From: Hyphomicrobium sp. | GTDB lineage: Bacteria; Pseudomonadota; Alphaproteobacteria; Rhizobiales; Hyphomicrobiaceae | Length of the DNA: 64,000 nt | Assembly (NCBI RefSeq): GCF_019744875.1 | Contig: NZ_JAIETU010000005.1 | Coordinates: 744,001-808,000 of the forward strand | Direction: 5' to 3' | Shown here: positions 49,660 to 60,167 of the stretch, piece by piece | How the letters are laid out: each line of letters starts with the position of its first letter | Position numbering within the stretch: the first letter of the stretch is position 1 | Position numbers and translations under genes: made by a program | Notes under the pieces: generated by a model | What the model saw: only the letters and a program-made list of their open reading frames with translations | The model's database searches: none | What the model was told of the DNA's origin: nothing

Positions 49660-52302
49660 TCAACCGTTTCGAAATGCCGGACGAAGCCGGCTCGCCATGG
49701 TTGCGGCGTCGTCGTTTGAGAGATCACTTTCATTGTCGTGCGCAACGGGTTCTAAAAGCTTCATGTCCTGCTCACTGTCGCGTGCGCCGATTTTCGACGG
49801 CGCAAAGCCCGTGATGTCGATGACGGCCGTGTGAAGGGGCGACGAATTTTTTTCATCGGCGCTGTCGATGCCGGTCAGCGCTTCGCTCAGCCGGCCGATC
49901 AGACCGCCGTGGTCTTCGGCGCGATCGAACGGCAGGGACACGGTTGCGGTCTCGCGTTTGAGGATGACATCGACGCGATCGGCCCGGGGCGCGACAGGTT
50001 CGAGAACCGCTGTTTCCAGGACCTCGGCGCCGGCGGTGGTGGCGGGCTGGGCTGAGGCTGGTGATTCGATCCCGGCCAGGATGCCGGTCACTGGCGCATC
50101 CGCCGCTTGCCGGGCCGCGTCGGCGACATCATCCGCACGGCGAAGCGGGGCGGTGTTGGAGTTGGCGGGAGCGGCGAGCGCGTCTTCAGCGTCGACATCG
50201 GAGAGCGCGCCGAGCTCGGCGGCAGCACTGCGCGCATAGGGACCGAAGCCCCCTGTGGCCTGAGCGGCAGCCGTCGGCGCATAACGGAAGCGCGGCGTCT
50301 GCCACGTCTCTGTGGCGGGCTCCGGTTTGCGGTCTTTGGCGGGCGTCCATTCCGGGGCGGCGGTCCACTCGGGCTCGACGCGCGCCTTCAGCGACTCGGA
50401 TGGGCGCGTGGAGAAGACAGGATCGGCTGGGCCGAAGCCGTATCGGGTCCGCTCGTGCGGGCTTGTGCGCGTGCTGGGTTCGGTGCGCGGGTCGCCTTCG
50501 GTCCGCAATCGCGGCTCTGTCCGGGTCGCGGGCTCCATCCGGATGGCGGGTTCCGAGCGGCGCAGGATGTCGCGTTCGATGCGGCGGCGGTTAGCGTCGG
50601 CTTCGGCGCGCCGGGCGGCGCCCATGACCGCGCCCAGGATGAACTCCGACCAGGCGCCGTCGCGGAACTTGTAGATCCGGAACGCCTCGGAGCGCGCGAA
50701 CTTCGAGCCCTGCTTGGCGAGCTTCTTGCGCACGGCGCCGTTGAAGGGCGTCCAGGTGCGCTTGAAGATGCGATCCTTCTCGAAGCTCGTGAAGAGGTTG
50801 GCGAGCAACTGGGCTTCGGTGCGCAGATCCTCGCGCACGGCGGCGCTGGCGTCGGGCGGGGCGTCGAGCGGCACGGCGACGTAGTAGCTGCCGTGCACGT
50901 CGAAGACGACATGGCGGAACAGCTCGAAGCTTTCGCGGATCTCGGGATCGCGGTGGATGTCGTTGAAGCGCGAGAGGATTTCGATCACGGGGCCGCGTTC
51001 GGCCTCGCGCATCTTGGGCATCAGGCCGTGCAGGCGATGGCCGCGGCGGCCGATGGAGACGAGCAAGAGACAGATGTCGACGAAGATGGCGACGGCGAGG
51101 GGAACGTAGTCGCGCTGGGAGAGGCCGCCGCCGTCTGTCGGCGGGGGCGGCGTGGAGCCGCCGGTCTCGACGGAGCGGATGGCCTTCTTCTGCAGCTCGC
51201 GCAGCTCATCGGCCGAGGGCGGCAGCTTGAACGACAGCGCGCCATAGAAGGTGGTCGTGAGGCGGCGGAAGGCTTCGATGGTGGCTTCGGAGCCCTCGAC
51301 GGCGGCGATCTTCGGCGTTTCGAGCACGGGGAGTTCGGCGATGGCGCGGGCGGCGCCGCGCAGGGCCTGGGCCAGCTCCGCATCGGGGCAGGAGAAGCCG
51401 CCGGCCTTCGGGTCTCCGAACGTGGTCTTGTCGGCGCGGTCGGTCAGGTCCTGGCGCAACTGCTGAAGCTGCGGGTCGGTGCGCAGCGCGTTGAAGCCGG
51501 ACACCGTCATGTCGAGCTTGCGGCCGAGCTGCTTCATGAACTCGTTGCGCGCGCCCGACTTGGGATCGATGATCGAGGGATCGTTGGCGGCAATCTTGGC
51601 GAGGTCGCCGTCGAGGGCGCCCATGGATGTTTTCACGGCGCCGACCCGACCGGTGACAAACTCGGACGCGAATCCAAAGCGCTGGGCGTCGTCTTCGCGC
51701 ATGCGGCGGCGGGGGCCGTCGCCGGGCTTGCTGTTCGGACACGACGTGCCCTTGTCGCGCTCGATGTCGGCTTTGCGCTTCGACAGTTCGGCCACCTGAA
51801 GCAGCGTCGCATTGAGCTGCTCGAGGCGTGTGGAGCCGACATTGAGGGATGTCTGTACGCCCGTGACGGCGAGTTCGGCGGAGCGCGAGCTTTCGGAGCG
51901 GCTTTCCAGAACCTTCCAGTAAAAACCGAAACCGAAGCCGACCGAGATCAGGCTCAGGAACAGATAGCCCGCGACGTAGGCGAGGCGGGTGGCGAAGCCC
52001 ACGGGCTGGAACATCTGGTCGAGCAGCCAGACGATCATCATCATCAGCATGGCGACGGAGAAGCCGACGATCAGCTTATGGATCAGCGGCAGGTCGCCCA
52101 TGTTGGCCTGGATCAGCTCCAGCATGCCGACGTAGGTCGCGACCCAGGACAGCGTGCCGAGGCCGATGATCAGAATGAGCTTTTTGAGGTCGCGCGGAGA
52201 ATGGGACTCAGGCTCGTCGCCCGACGCGTCCGGCAGCAATCCAAGCTTGAATGAGCGCGCAAATAGTCCGCGCGAACGCCCCGGGTCCGGCGCGTACACC
52301 AT
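49660..52302 (-). CDS. Large hypothetical membrane protein (880 aa) with Arg/Thr/Glu/Pro degenerate repeats
   Basis: TM segments LILIIGLGTLSWVATYVGML, LIVGFSVAMLMMMIVWLL, LAYVAGYLFLSLISVGFGFGFYW, PLAVAIFVDICLLLVSI; repeat EPAIRMEPATRTEPRLRTEGDPRTEPSTRTSP. Confidence 0.75.
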   Translation of the reverse strand: MVYAPDPGRSRGLFARSFKLGLLPDASGDEPESHSPRDLKKLILIIGLGTLSWVATYVGMLELIQANMGDLPLIHKLIVGFSVAMLMMMIVWLLDQMFQPVGFATRLAYVAGYLFLSLISVGFGFGFYWKVLESRSESSRSAELAVTGVQTSLNVGSTRLEQLNATLLQVAELSKRKADIERDKGTSCPNSKPGDGPRRRMREDDAQRFGFASEFVTGRVGAVKTSMGALDGDLAKIAANDPSIIDPKSGARNEFMKQLGRKLDMTVSGFNALRTDPQLQQLRQDLTDRADKTTFGDPKAGGFSCPDAELAQALRGAARAIAELPVLETPKIAAVEGSEATIEAFRRLTTTFYGALSFKLPPSADELRELQKKAIRSVETGGSTPPPPTDGGGLSQRDYVPLAVAIFVDICLLLVSIGRRGHRLHGLMPKMREAERGPVIEILSRFNDIHRDPEIRESFELFRHVVFDVHGSYYVAVPLDAPPDASAAVREDLRTEAQLLANLFTSFEKDRIFKRTWTPFNGAVRKKLAKQGSKFARSEAFRIYKFRDGAWSEFILGAVMGAARRAEADANRRRIERDILRRSEPAIRMEPATRTEPRLRTEGDPRTEPSTRTSPHERTRYGFGPADPVFSTRPSESLKARVEPEWTAAPEWTPAKDRKPEPATETWQTPRFRYAPTAAAQATGGFGPYARSAAAELGALSDVDAEDALAAPANSNTAPLRRADDVADAARQAADAPVTGILAGIESPASAQPATTAGAEVLETAVLEPVAPRADRVDVILKRETATVSLPFDRAEDHGGLIGRLSEALTGIDSADEKNSSPLHTAVIDITGFAPSKIGARDSEQDMKLLEPVAHDNESDLSNDDAATMASRLRPAFRNG

Positions 52303-52511
52303 GGAAGTCGACCTGTCCTAAGAGACCTTGCGGGAGACGGTTGTTGGGTCTCTCACGCAAGTGCAATACGCGATAAAAGCCGATCAGCCCCCGGCATCGT
52401 GATCCGGATCCTGAGTATTCGGAATTTTTGTCGCGAGTGCGGCCGAGCGGTGTCGGAATCGGCGCGGGAGGTGCGCGCGCGATCAATCAGGGACAGAGGC
52501 GTGAGACGATC

Positions 52512-53207
52512 TCAGGCGCCGGAGCGTTCGCCGAAGACGTAGCCGGAGCCGCGCACGGTGCGGATCGGATCGCGTTCCTTGCCGCGGATGAGCGCCTTGC
52601 GCAGGCGGCCGACGTGGACGTCCACGGTGCGTTCGTCGACGAACGCGTCGCGGCCCCAGACGCCGTCGAGAAGCTGGGTGCGCGAGAGCACGCGGCCCGG
52701 GCTTTCCATGAGGAACTCGAGGAGGCGGAACTCGGTCGGGCCGAGGTGGACCTCGCGCAGGCCGCGCGTGACCTTGTGGGCGGGACGATCCAGCTCGATG
52801 TCGGCAAAGCGCAGCACATCGGCCATACGGTCGGGCGATGCGCGGCGCAGGATGGCCTTCACGCGGGCCATCAGCTCGGGAAGCGAGAACGGCTTTACGA
52901 CATAGTCGTCGGCGCCGGTCGAGAGACCGCGAATCCGGTCGCCCTCCTCACCGCGTGCCGTCAGCATCACGATGGGGATGGACTTGGTTTCCATGCGCGC
53001 GCGCATGCGCCGACAGATTTCGATGCCGGAGACGCCTGGAAGCATCCAGTCGAGCACCAGCAGGTCGGGCTTTTCTTCCGCCACCAGGATTTCCGCCTCC
53101 TCGCCGTTTTCGGCGTGGGACACACGGAAGCCCTCAGCTTCGAGATTGTAACGAAGCATCTCGGCGAGAGGCGCTTCGTCCTCGATCAGTAGAATCTTGG
53201 CGGTCAT
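52512..53207 (-). CDS. phoB: Phosphate regulon response regulator PhoB
   Basis: OmpR-family regulator (LLIEDEAPLAEML, LDWMLPGVSG, winged helix VHVGRLRKAL) at the end of the pst-phoU cluster. Confidence 0.94.
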   Translation of the reverse strand: MTAKILLIEDEAPLAEMLRYNLEAEGFRVSHAENGEEAEILVAEEKPDLLVLDWMLPGVSGIEICRRMRARMETKSIPIVMLTARGEEGDRIRGLSTGADDYVVKPFSLPELMARVKAILRRASPDRMADVLRFADIELDRPAHKVTRGLREVHLGPTEFRLLEFLMESPGRVLSRTQLLDGVWGRDAFVDERTVDVHVGRLRKALIRGKERDPIRTVRGSGYVFGERSGA

Positions 53208-53232
53208 CTATCTGAGATTCCGTCTCTCTGGG

Positions 53233-54081
53233 TCAGCTCTTGGAGAAGAGCGTCGAGCTTGTGTCATCGCTCTTCGGGCGATCGTCAGCAATGTTCACGC
53301 CACGGACCAGGAAGTGCACGGTTTCGGCGATGTTGGTGGTGTGATCGCCGACACGCTCGATGTTCTTCGCACCGAAGAGGAGGTGCGTAGAGAGGCCGAT
53401 GCTGCGCGGATCTTCCATCATGTACGTCAGAAGCTCGCGGAACAGCGAATTGTACATCGAGTCGATCTGTTCGTCCGAGCGCCAGACAGCGAGTGCACGG
53501 TCGGCGTTGCGCGCGGCGTAGGCGTCGAGCACTTCCTTGAGCTGGGCAAGGGCCAGATCGCCCATGTGGCGCATACCGGTCATGAGGGGCTTCGGATGCG
53601 ATTCGTGGGCGATGGCGAGGGCGCGCTTGGCGATGTTCTTGGCCAAGTCGCCGATGCGCTCCAGGTCGCCGGTGACGCGGAGCGCCGCCATGACATGGCG
53701 GAGGTCGTTGGCGAGCGGCTGGCGGCGGGCGATCATCGAGATCACCTGCTCTTCGATTTCACGCTCGAGCTGGTCGATCTGCTTGTCGGCCTTGACCACC
53801 TGCTCGGCGAGCTTCGGGTCGCGGCGCTCGATGGCGTCGAACGACTGGGCGAGAATGTGCTCGGCGAGGCCGCCCATCTGGGCGATCTTCCGGTCGAGAA
53901 GTGCGAGCTCGTCCTCATAGGACTTTACGATGTGCTCGTTCATGTCGTCTCCTTTGGGCCGCAGGGCCGGTTCGGCTCGGGTCAGTTCGTTCGAGGCGGC
54001 CGCGGTTGCCTTGGTCGTTTCGGGCGTCGACGTCCGCCACGGCATGAAGCCGGACAGCAGCGTCTTGCGGTCGGTTGTCAT
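53233..54081 (-). CDS. phoU: Phosphate transport regulator PhoU
   Basis: EHIVKSYEDELALLDRKIAQMGGLAEHIL...; LFGAKNIERVGDHTTNIAE. Confidence 0.96.
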   Translation of the reverse strand: MTTDRKTLLSGFMPWRTSTPETTKATAAASNELTRAEPALRPKGDDMNEHIVKSYEDELALLDRKIAQMGGLAEHILAQSFDAIERRDPKLAEQVVKADKQIDQLEREIEEQVISMIARRQPLANDLRHVMAALRVTGDLERIGDLAKNIAKRALAIAHESHPKPLMTGMRHMGDLALAQLKEVLDAYAARNADRALAVWRSDEQIDSMYNSLFRELLTYMMEDPRSIGLSTHLLFGAKNIERVGDHTTNIAETVHFLVRGVNIADDRPKSDDTSSTLFSKS

Positions 54082-54101
54082 TGCACAAACTTTCGCCTGG
54101 A

Positions 54102-54917
54102 TCAGCCGAAGCGGCCAGTGATGTAGTCCTGCGTGCGCTTGTCAGTGGGGTTCTGGAAGATCTCTTCCGTGTTGCCTTCCTCGACGATGACGCCGAGGTG
54201 GAAGAACGCGGTACGCTGGGATACGCGAGCGGCCTGCTGCATCGAGTGCGTAACGATGATGATGCAGAAGTTCTGCTTGAGCTCGTCGATCAGCTCTTCG
54301 ATCTTGGCGGTGGCGATCGGGTCGAGGGCCGAGCACGGCTCGTCCATCAGGATCACCTCGGGGTTGACGGCCACGGCGCGCGCGATGCACAGGCGCTGCT
54401 GCTGGCCGCCCGAAAGGCCGGTGCCGGGATCGTTCAGGCGATCCTTCACTTCCTTCCAGAGCGCGGCGCGCTCAAGGCTCTTCTGGACGATTTCGTCCAG
54501 CTCCGCCTTCGACGACGAGAGGCCGTGAATGCGCGGGCCGTAAGCCACGTTCTCGTAGATGGACTTCGGGAACGGGTTCGGCTTCTGGAACACCATGCCG
54601 ACGCGGGCGCGAAGCTGAACGACGTCGAGGGAGGGATCGTAGATGTCCTCGTTCTCGATGGTGATCTTGCCGGTGACGCGGCAGATCGGGATGGTGTCGT
54701 TCATGCGGTTGATGCAGCGCAGGAACGTCGACTTGCCGCAGCCGGACGGGCCGATGAAGGCCATGACGCCACGGTCGGGGATGTTGACGCTGACGTCGAA
54801 GAGCGCGCGCTTTTCGCCGTAGTAGACGCTGACGTCCTTGGCGACGACCTTCGGCTCCTGGAGATGAGGGGCCTGGGCGGTGGCGCGCTGAAGGGACGAG
54901 GGTTCAACATTTAGCAT
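54102..54917 (-). CDS. pstB: Phosphate ABC transporter ATPase PstB
   Basis: [47 protein letters not shown]. Confidence 0.98.
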   Translation of the reverse strand: MLNVEPSSLQRATAQAPHLQEPKVVAKDVSVYYGEKRALFDVSVNIPDRGVMAFIGPSGCGKSTFLRCINRMNDTIPICRVTGKITIENEDIYDPSLDVVQLRARVGMVFQKPNPFPKSIYENVAYGPRIHGLSSSKAELDEIVQKSLERAALWKEVKDRLNDPGTGLSGGQQQRLCIARAVAVNPEVILMDEPCSALDPIATAKIEELIDELKQNFCIIIVTHSMQQAARVSQRTAFFHLGVIVEEGNTEEIFQNPTDKRTQDYITGRFG

Positions 54918-54944
54918 CGTTTGAAACTCCAGCTTTCGTATTTT

Positions 54945-56267
54945 CTACCAGCGACGCTCGTAGCGGCGGCGCAGAATGACGGCGGTGACGTTCATGACGA
55001 CGAGGAAGGCCAGCAGGATCAGCGTGGCGCCGGCAGTGCGTTCGACGAAGCCGCGTTCAGCGGCCGTCGCCCACATGTAGATCTGCACGGGCAGGGCGGT
55101 TGCGGCATCCATCGGCGTCGACGGATATTCGACGACGAAGGCGACCATGCCGATCATGAGCAGGGGAGCCGTTTCGCCGAGAGCCTTGGCGAGGCCGATG
55201 ATGGTGCCGGTCAGGATGCCCGGGACCGCCAGCGGCAGCACGTGGTGGGTGATGGACTGCATCTTCGATGCGCCGACGCCGAGGGCCGCTTCGCGAATGG
55301 AGGGCGGCACGGCAGATACGGCGGCGCGCGTGGCGATGATGATCGTCGGCAAGGTCATGAGCGCCAGCACCAGGCCGCCGACGAGCGACGCTGAGCGTGG
55401 AATGCCCATGAAGTTGATGAAGATCGCAAGGCCGAGCAGACCGAAGACGATGGAGGGGACAGCGGCGAGGTTGTTGATGTTGACCTCGATCGTGTCGGTG
55501 ATGAAGTTCTTCGGAGCGAACTCTTCGAGATAGACCGCCGCTGCAACGCCGAGCGGTACGGCGACCAGAAGCACGATGGTCATCATGTAGAGCGAGCCGA
55601 CCAGGGCGACGCCGACGCCAGCCGTTTCAGGCTTGCTGGACGCGCCGTAGGTGAAGAGGCCGGTGTTGAACTTCTTCGTCAGGATGCCGGACTCGATGGC
55701 GCGGTCGAGCCATCCGAGCTGCTTGTCGGAGAGCTTGCGGCGGCTTTCCGCGACGGACCGGTCGAACTGGCCCTTGAGAAGGCTGTCGACGTTACCGTGC
55801 GCGAGAACGTCGACCTTGACCGTCTGTCCGACGAGCGAAGGGTCTGCGGTCACGATCTTGCGGATCTGCGTGTCGGCATTCTGCGACAAGAGATCGGCGG
55901 CGGCGCGGGCGTCGGCCTTGTTGTTCGGATCGACGCCGAGCGCCTGCTGGATCGCGCGGTTGGCGATCTTGGTGTAGTCGGCCATGCGCAGTTCGGACGG
56001 CGTCGGCGCGGACGAGCCGAAGGCGGCCTGATCGAGCACCACGCTGAGCGTGAAGGTCGATTGCTGGAACGCCGTGTAGCCGCGCGCGAAGATGGTCGAG
56101 AACAACGCCACGAGGAAGGCCAAGCCGAACAGGATGGCGGCGATGCCGTAAGCGCGGAAGCGCCGTTCGGCGGAGTAACGCCGCTTGATGCGCGCGCGGA
56201 TGGCTTCGTTCTTGCGACTTGCCGACAGTGCTGAGTCTGGTGTCATAGGAGCTGTTTCTACCGCCAT
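54945..56267 (-). CDS. pstA: Phosphate ABC transporter permease PstA
   Basis: Permease with long N-terminal extension; ALGVGASKMQSITHHVLPLAVPGILTGTIIGLAKALGETAPLLMIG. Confidence 0.96.
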   Translation of the reverse strand: MAVETAPMTPDSALSASRKNEAIRARIKRRYSAERRFRAYGIAAILFGLAFLVALFSTIFARGYTAFQQSTFTLSVVLDQAAFGSSAPTPSELRMADYTKIANRAIQQALGVDPNNKADARAAADLLSQNADTQIRKIVTADPSLVGQTVKVDVLAHGNVDSLLKGQFDRSVAESRRKLSDKQLGWLDRAIESGILTKKFNTGLFTYGASSKPETAGVGVALVGSLYMMTIVLLVAVPLGVAAAVYLEEFAPKNFITDTIEVNINNLAAVPSIVFGLLGLAIFINFMGIPRSASLVGGLVLALMTLPTIIIATRAAVSAVPPSIREAALGVGASKMQSITHHVLPLAVPGILTGTIIGLAKALGETAPLLMIGMVAFVVEYPSTPMDAATALPVQIYMWATAAERGFVERTAGATLILLAFLVVMNVTAVILRRRYERRW

Positions 56268-57730
56268 TATTCGTATTGCTCCCTATACTTGCGCACGATG
56301 TAGAGCGCGTAAATGTTGAGCGCGAGCGTGAACACGAAGAGGGTCAAGCCGAGCGCGAATGCGACGAGCGTCTGAGGTGAGTTGAACTCGAGGTCGCCGG
56401 TGAGCTGGCTGACGATCTTGACCGTGATGGTCGTGACCGGCTCGAATGGGTTCAACGTCAGGTTCGGAGCGATGCCGGCGGCGAGCACCACGATCATGGT
56501 TTCGCCGATGGCACGAGAGGCGGCCAGCAGGATGGCGCCGACGATGCCCGGGAGGGCGGCCGGCAGGATGACCCGCTTGATCGTCTCGGACTGAGTGGCG
56601 CCGAGGCCGTAGGAGCCTTCGCGCAGAGACTGCGGGACGGCGTTGATGATGTCGTCCGACAGCGACGAGACGAACGGGATCAGCATCACGCCCATGATGA
56701 GCCCCGCGGTGAGCACGCTCGTGGCCGAGATCGACAGGCCGACGTGCGCGCCGAGATCGCGGAGCAGCGGACCGAAAGTGATCAGGGCGAAGAAGCCGTA
56801 GACGATGGTGGGGATGCCAGCCAGGATTTCGAGCAGCGGCTTGGTCATCAGGCGGACGCTGCCGGAGGCGTACTCCGACATGTAGACGGCGCTGAACAGA
56901 CCGACCGGAACCGCAACCAGAAGAGCCACGAACGAGATGTAGAGCGTGCCCCAGAGCAGTGGGAGGAGACCGAACTGGCCGCCCGCCTCGCCGGAAGAGC
57001 CGGCGGCGGAGAAGCGCGGATCCCAGACCGTGCCGAAGAGGAAGTCCTGGATCGGCACGATGCCGAAGAAGTGGATGCTCTCGAACAGCATCGAGAGAAC
57101 GATGCCGAGCGTGGTGAGAATGGCCACCATGGAGCAGGCGAACAATCCGGCCAGGGCGACGCGTTCAACCGCGTTTCGCGACCGCAGCTTGGGGCCGACC
57201 TGGAAAAGCGCAAAGCCGAGACAGAGGAGCGCTAGGCCGATTGCCGAGATCGTCAGCAGCAGCTGGCTGGAGCGCTTCGCCTGAAGCTGGAACAGTGCGG
57301 CGTTGACGGCGTAGGGCTCCGGGTTGATGGCGAGCGGCGCGCCCTTGGAGAGCAGCAGAGCCTTGACGTCGGTGTTCGGCTGGGCGGCCTTTTCGAGATC
57401 TTCGGCCGAGAGCGTGGCGAGGCCGCGCTCGATCGTGTTGATGGCTGATGTCGTGAGCGAGCGGGCCTGCGTGACGCCGTCCTGCACATTCTGCGGCAGG
57501 CGCGACGACACCATGTTGGAAACAACCATGGGCGAGATCGCAGACCAGAGCACGATCAGGAAGAACGCCGGCAGGATCGTCCAGCACAGCACGTATGCGC
57601 CGTAATAGCCGGGACGCGAATGGAGCGTTGAAACTTTGCCGCCGACGGATGCTTTCGATCGCCAACTGCCGAGCAGCCAACCAATGGCCCCCAGGGCGAC
57701 TACTACCGCGGCAAGAAGAGGTGTCGACAC
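56267..57730 (-). CDS. pstC: Phosphate ABC transporter permease PstC
   Basis: YGLGATQSETIKRVILPAALPGIVGAILLAASRAIGETMIVVLAAG. Confidence 0.96.
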   Translation of the reverse strand: MSTPLLAAVVVALGAIGWLLGSWRSKASVGGKVSTLHSRPGYYGAYVLCWTILPAFFLIVLWSAISPMVVSNMVSSRLPQNVQDGVTQARSLTTSAINTIERGLATLSAEDLEKAAQPNTDVKALLLSKGAPLAINPEPYAVNAALFQLQAKRSSQLLLTISAIGLALLCLGFALFQVGPKLRSRNAVERVALAGLFACSMVAILTTLGIVLSMLFESIHFFGIVPIQDFLFGTVWDPRFSAAGSSGEAGGQFGLLPLLWGTLYISFVALLVAVPVGLFSAVYMSEYASGSVRLMTKPLLEILAGIPTIVYGFFALITFGPLLRDLGAHVGLSISATSVLTAGLIMGVMLIPFVSSLSDDIINAVPQSLREGSYGLGATQSETIKRVILPAALPGIVGAILLAASRAIGETMIVVLAAGIAPNLTLNPFEPVTTITVKIVSQLTGDLEFNSPQTLVAFALGLTLFVFTLALNIYALYIVRKYREQYE

Positions 57731-57837
57731 CGGGTTGTTCCTATTCCGAGTTGAGAGACGGCCGGGCCCGAGAACGTGGGTTGCGCCGGAGGTCTTGGAT
57801 CAAAGGGCCGGAGAATAATGAGTGGAGCAGAAAATCA

Positions 57838-57868
57838 GGGGAGCGCGATTTTGAAATCGCCGCTCCCC
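57838..57868 (-). terminator. Hairpin between pstS and pstC (partial terminator/processing site)
   Basis: GGGGAGCG-CGATTTTGAAATCG-C-CGCTCCCC, followed on the minus strand by TGATTTTCTG. Confidence 0.6.
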
Positions 57869-57915
57869 CTTCGATCAGATGTCCTGCGGGCCGTTCAAGC
57901 GGCCGCAAGCCAGTC

Positions 57916-59001
57916 TTACTTCGCAGCCGTCGAGAGGGTCTTGCCCGACTTCACGAGTTCCTGAACTTCCTTGCGCTCTGCATCGGGAAGCGGAACCAGG
58001 CCGTACTCAACGAGCGGGCCGTCAGCCGAAAGGATGCGGTCGCTGGTGAAGAATTCGACGTATTCCTTGAGGCCAGGGATCACGCCGAGGTGAGCCTTCT
58101 TGACGTAGAAGAAGAGCGGACGCGAGACCGGGTACTTGCCCGAGGCAACGGTTTCGAGCGAGGGCTCGACGCCGCTGACGGTCGCGACCTTCAGCTTGTC
58201 CTTGTTGTTCTCGTAGAACGAGAGACCGAACACGCCCACGCCCTGCTTGTTGGACTGGATGCGAGCCAGCGTCTCGGTGTAGTCGCCGTCGATGTCGACT
58301 GCAGCGCCGTCCTTGCGGACCTTGTTGCAAGCCTTGTCAGCGGCCTTCTTCTTGGCGTCGTCGTCCTTGCCTTCGGCCTTAGCAAGCTGGAGCTTGTCGC
58401 CGCCGGAGGCCTTGCAGCCAACGTGCAGGATCTTTTCTTCGAACACTTCGCGCGTGCCGTGCTTTTCGCCCGGGATGAAAGCGGCGATCGGCGTGTCGGG
58501 GAGCGAAGCGTTCACTTCCTTCCAGGTCTTGTAGGGGTTGGCGACGAGGGCGCCGTCCTTCGGAACTTCAGCGGCGAGGGCGAGGTAGAGGTCCTGGGGC
58601 TCGAGCTTCCAGGTGCCGGCGCTCTCGTCCACGGCGAACACGATGCCGTCATAGCCGAACTTCACTTCGACGATGTCGTTGACGCCGTTCTTGGCGCACT
58701 CTTCCTGCTCGCCTGCCTTGATCTTGCGCGAGGAGTTGGCGATGTCGAGCTTGTCCTCGCCGACGCCGGCGCAGAACTGCTTGAGGCCGCCCGACGAACC
58801 GCCCGACTCGATGACCGGGGTCTTGAGATCGCCGAAGGCCTTGCCGAACTGCTCAGCCACGATGTTGGCGTAGGGCAGAACGGTGGATGAGCCTGCAACC
58901 TTGACCTGGTCGCGCGCCAGTGCCGCACAGGCGAACGCGCCCATTCCGACAGCCGCTGCCGTCGTGAAGGCGATGAACTTGTTGTTCACGCTAATCTCCA
59001 T
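57916..59001 (-). CDS. pstS: Phosphate-binding protein PstS
   Basis: VKVAGSSTVLPYANIVAEQFG, IESGGSSGGLKQFCAGVGEDKLDIANSSRKI; signal peptide. Start position uncertain by a base in my count. Confidence 0.95.
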   Translation of the reverse strand: MEISVNNKFIAFTTAAAVGMGAFACAALARDQVKVAGSSTVLPYANIVAEQFGKAFGDLKTPVIESGGSSGGLKQFCAGVGEDKLDIANSSRKIKAGEQEECAKNGVNDIVEVKFGYDGIVFAVDESAGTWKLEPQDLYLALAAEVPKDGALVANPYKTWKEVNASLPDTPIAAFIPGEKHGTREVFEEKILHVGCKASGGDKLQLAKAEGKDDDAKKKAADKACNKVRKDGAAVDIDGDYTETLARIQSNKQGVGVFGLSFYENNKDKLKVATVSGVEPSLETVASGKYPVSRPLFFYVKKAHLGVIPGLKEYVEFFTSDRILSADGPLVEYGLVPLPDAERKEVQELVKSGKTLSTAAK

Positions 59002-59090
59002 TGTCTCGTGGACTATGCAACGACGCGGCCCTCCGCCAGCGCGTTGCTGCCGGGGCGCTTGCCTCGGCGCCACCGTTCTAGGCCGTGGAG

Positions 59091-59108
59091 ACTGTGGATT
59101 TATGACAG
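59091..59108 (-). promoter_or_regulatory. Putative Pho box (CTGTCATAAATCCACAGT)
   Basis: First half and spacer match CTGTCAT-AAAT; second half poorly conserved. Upstream of pstS. Confidence 0.4.
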
Positions 59109-59339
59109 ATCATCAGTCTGATATAAATAGAAAATATGTCGTTGACAGCGGGCTGATGAATATTGCTGCGTAGGCGTGCAAAGCCTGCCGGCTCGCTCAT
59201 TCGGCAATGGCAAAAGCCGCTGCGCGTATTCGACTTTTCGCCGTTGCCGCAGTGCACATCCGTTCGTTGACAGCGGGCGTGCGCAGTTTCATGGATAGCA
59301 AACGCTCACATTCACCGTGTTCGACCGAGGCTCGTTTCC

Positions 59340-60119
59340 ATGGTTCAGCTCACGCTTCCCAAGTCTTCGAAAGTTCAGACGGGTAAAACCTGGAATGCGC
59401 CCGAGCTTAAGGGAACCTGGCGCGAGTTCCGCATCTACCGCTGGAACCCCGACGACGCCGACAATCCGCGCATGGACACCTACTGGGTGGACGAAGAGCA
59501 GTGCGGGCCGATGGTGCTCGATGCGCTCATCAAGATCAAAAGCGAGATCGATCCGACGCTGACGTTCCGCCGCTCCTGCCGCGAGGGCATCTGCGGATCG
59601 TGCGCCATGAACATCGACGGCACCAACGATCTGGCCTGTCTCAAGGGGCTCGACGAGGTCAAGGGGCCGATCAAGGTCTATCCGCTGCCGCACATGCAGG
59701 TGATCAAGGACCTCGTGCCGGACCTCACCAATTTCTACGCCCAGCACCGCTCCATCGAGCCGTGGCTGCAGACGGATACGGCCGCGCCGCCCAAGGAATG
59801 GAAGCAATCGCGCGAAGATCGCGAAAAGCTCGATGGGCTTTACGAGTGCATCCTGTGCGCCTGCTGCTCGACCTCGTGCCCGAGCTACTGGTGGAATTCC
59901 GACCGTTATCTCGGGCCCGCCGCGCTGCTGCAGGCCTATCGCTGGGTGATCGACAGCCGCGACGAGGCGACGGGCGAGCGGCTCGACAATCTCGAGGATC
60001 CGTTCCGGCTCTATCGCTGCCACACGATCATGAATTGCGCGAAGGCGTGCCCCAAGGGCTTGAGCCCGGCGAAGGCGATCGCGGAACTCAAGAAGCTGAT
60101 GGTGCAGCGGCGCGTCTGA
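59340..60119 (+). CDS. sdhB: Succinate dehydrogenase iron-sulfur subunit
   Basis: [48 protein letters not shown]. Confidence 0.98.
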   Translation: MVQLTLPKSSKVQTGKTWNAPELKGTWREFRIYRWNPDDADNPRMDTYWVDEEQCGPMVLDALIKIKSEIDPTLTFRRSCREGICGSCAMNIDGTNDLACLKGLDEVKGPIKVYPLPHMQVIKDLVPDLTNFYAQHRSIEPWLQTDTAAPPKEWKQSREDREKLDGLYECILCACCSTSCPSYWWNSDRYLGPAALLQAYRWVIDSRDEATGERLDNLEDPFRLYRCHTIMNCAKACPKGLSPAKAIAELKKLMVQRRV

Positions 60120-60167
60120 GCCAAGGCGCATCGACAGGGCGTTCCAGCAGACAGCGGAGGATCACGC

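Noticed and set aside
50107-52254. 715-aa plus-strand ORF
   Set aside because: Antisense shadow of the 880-aa membrane protein, which has coherent TM segments.
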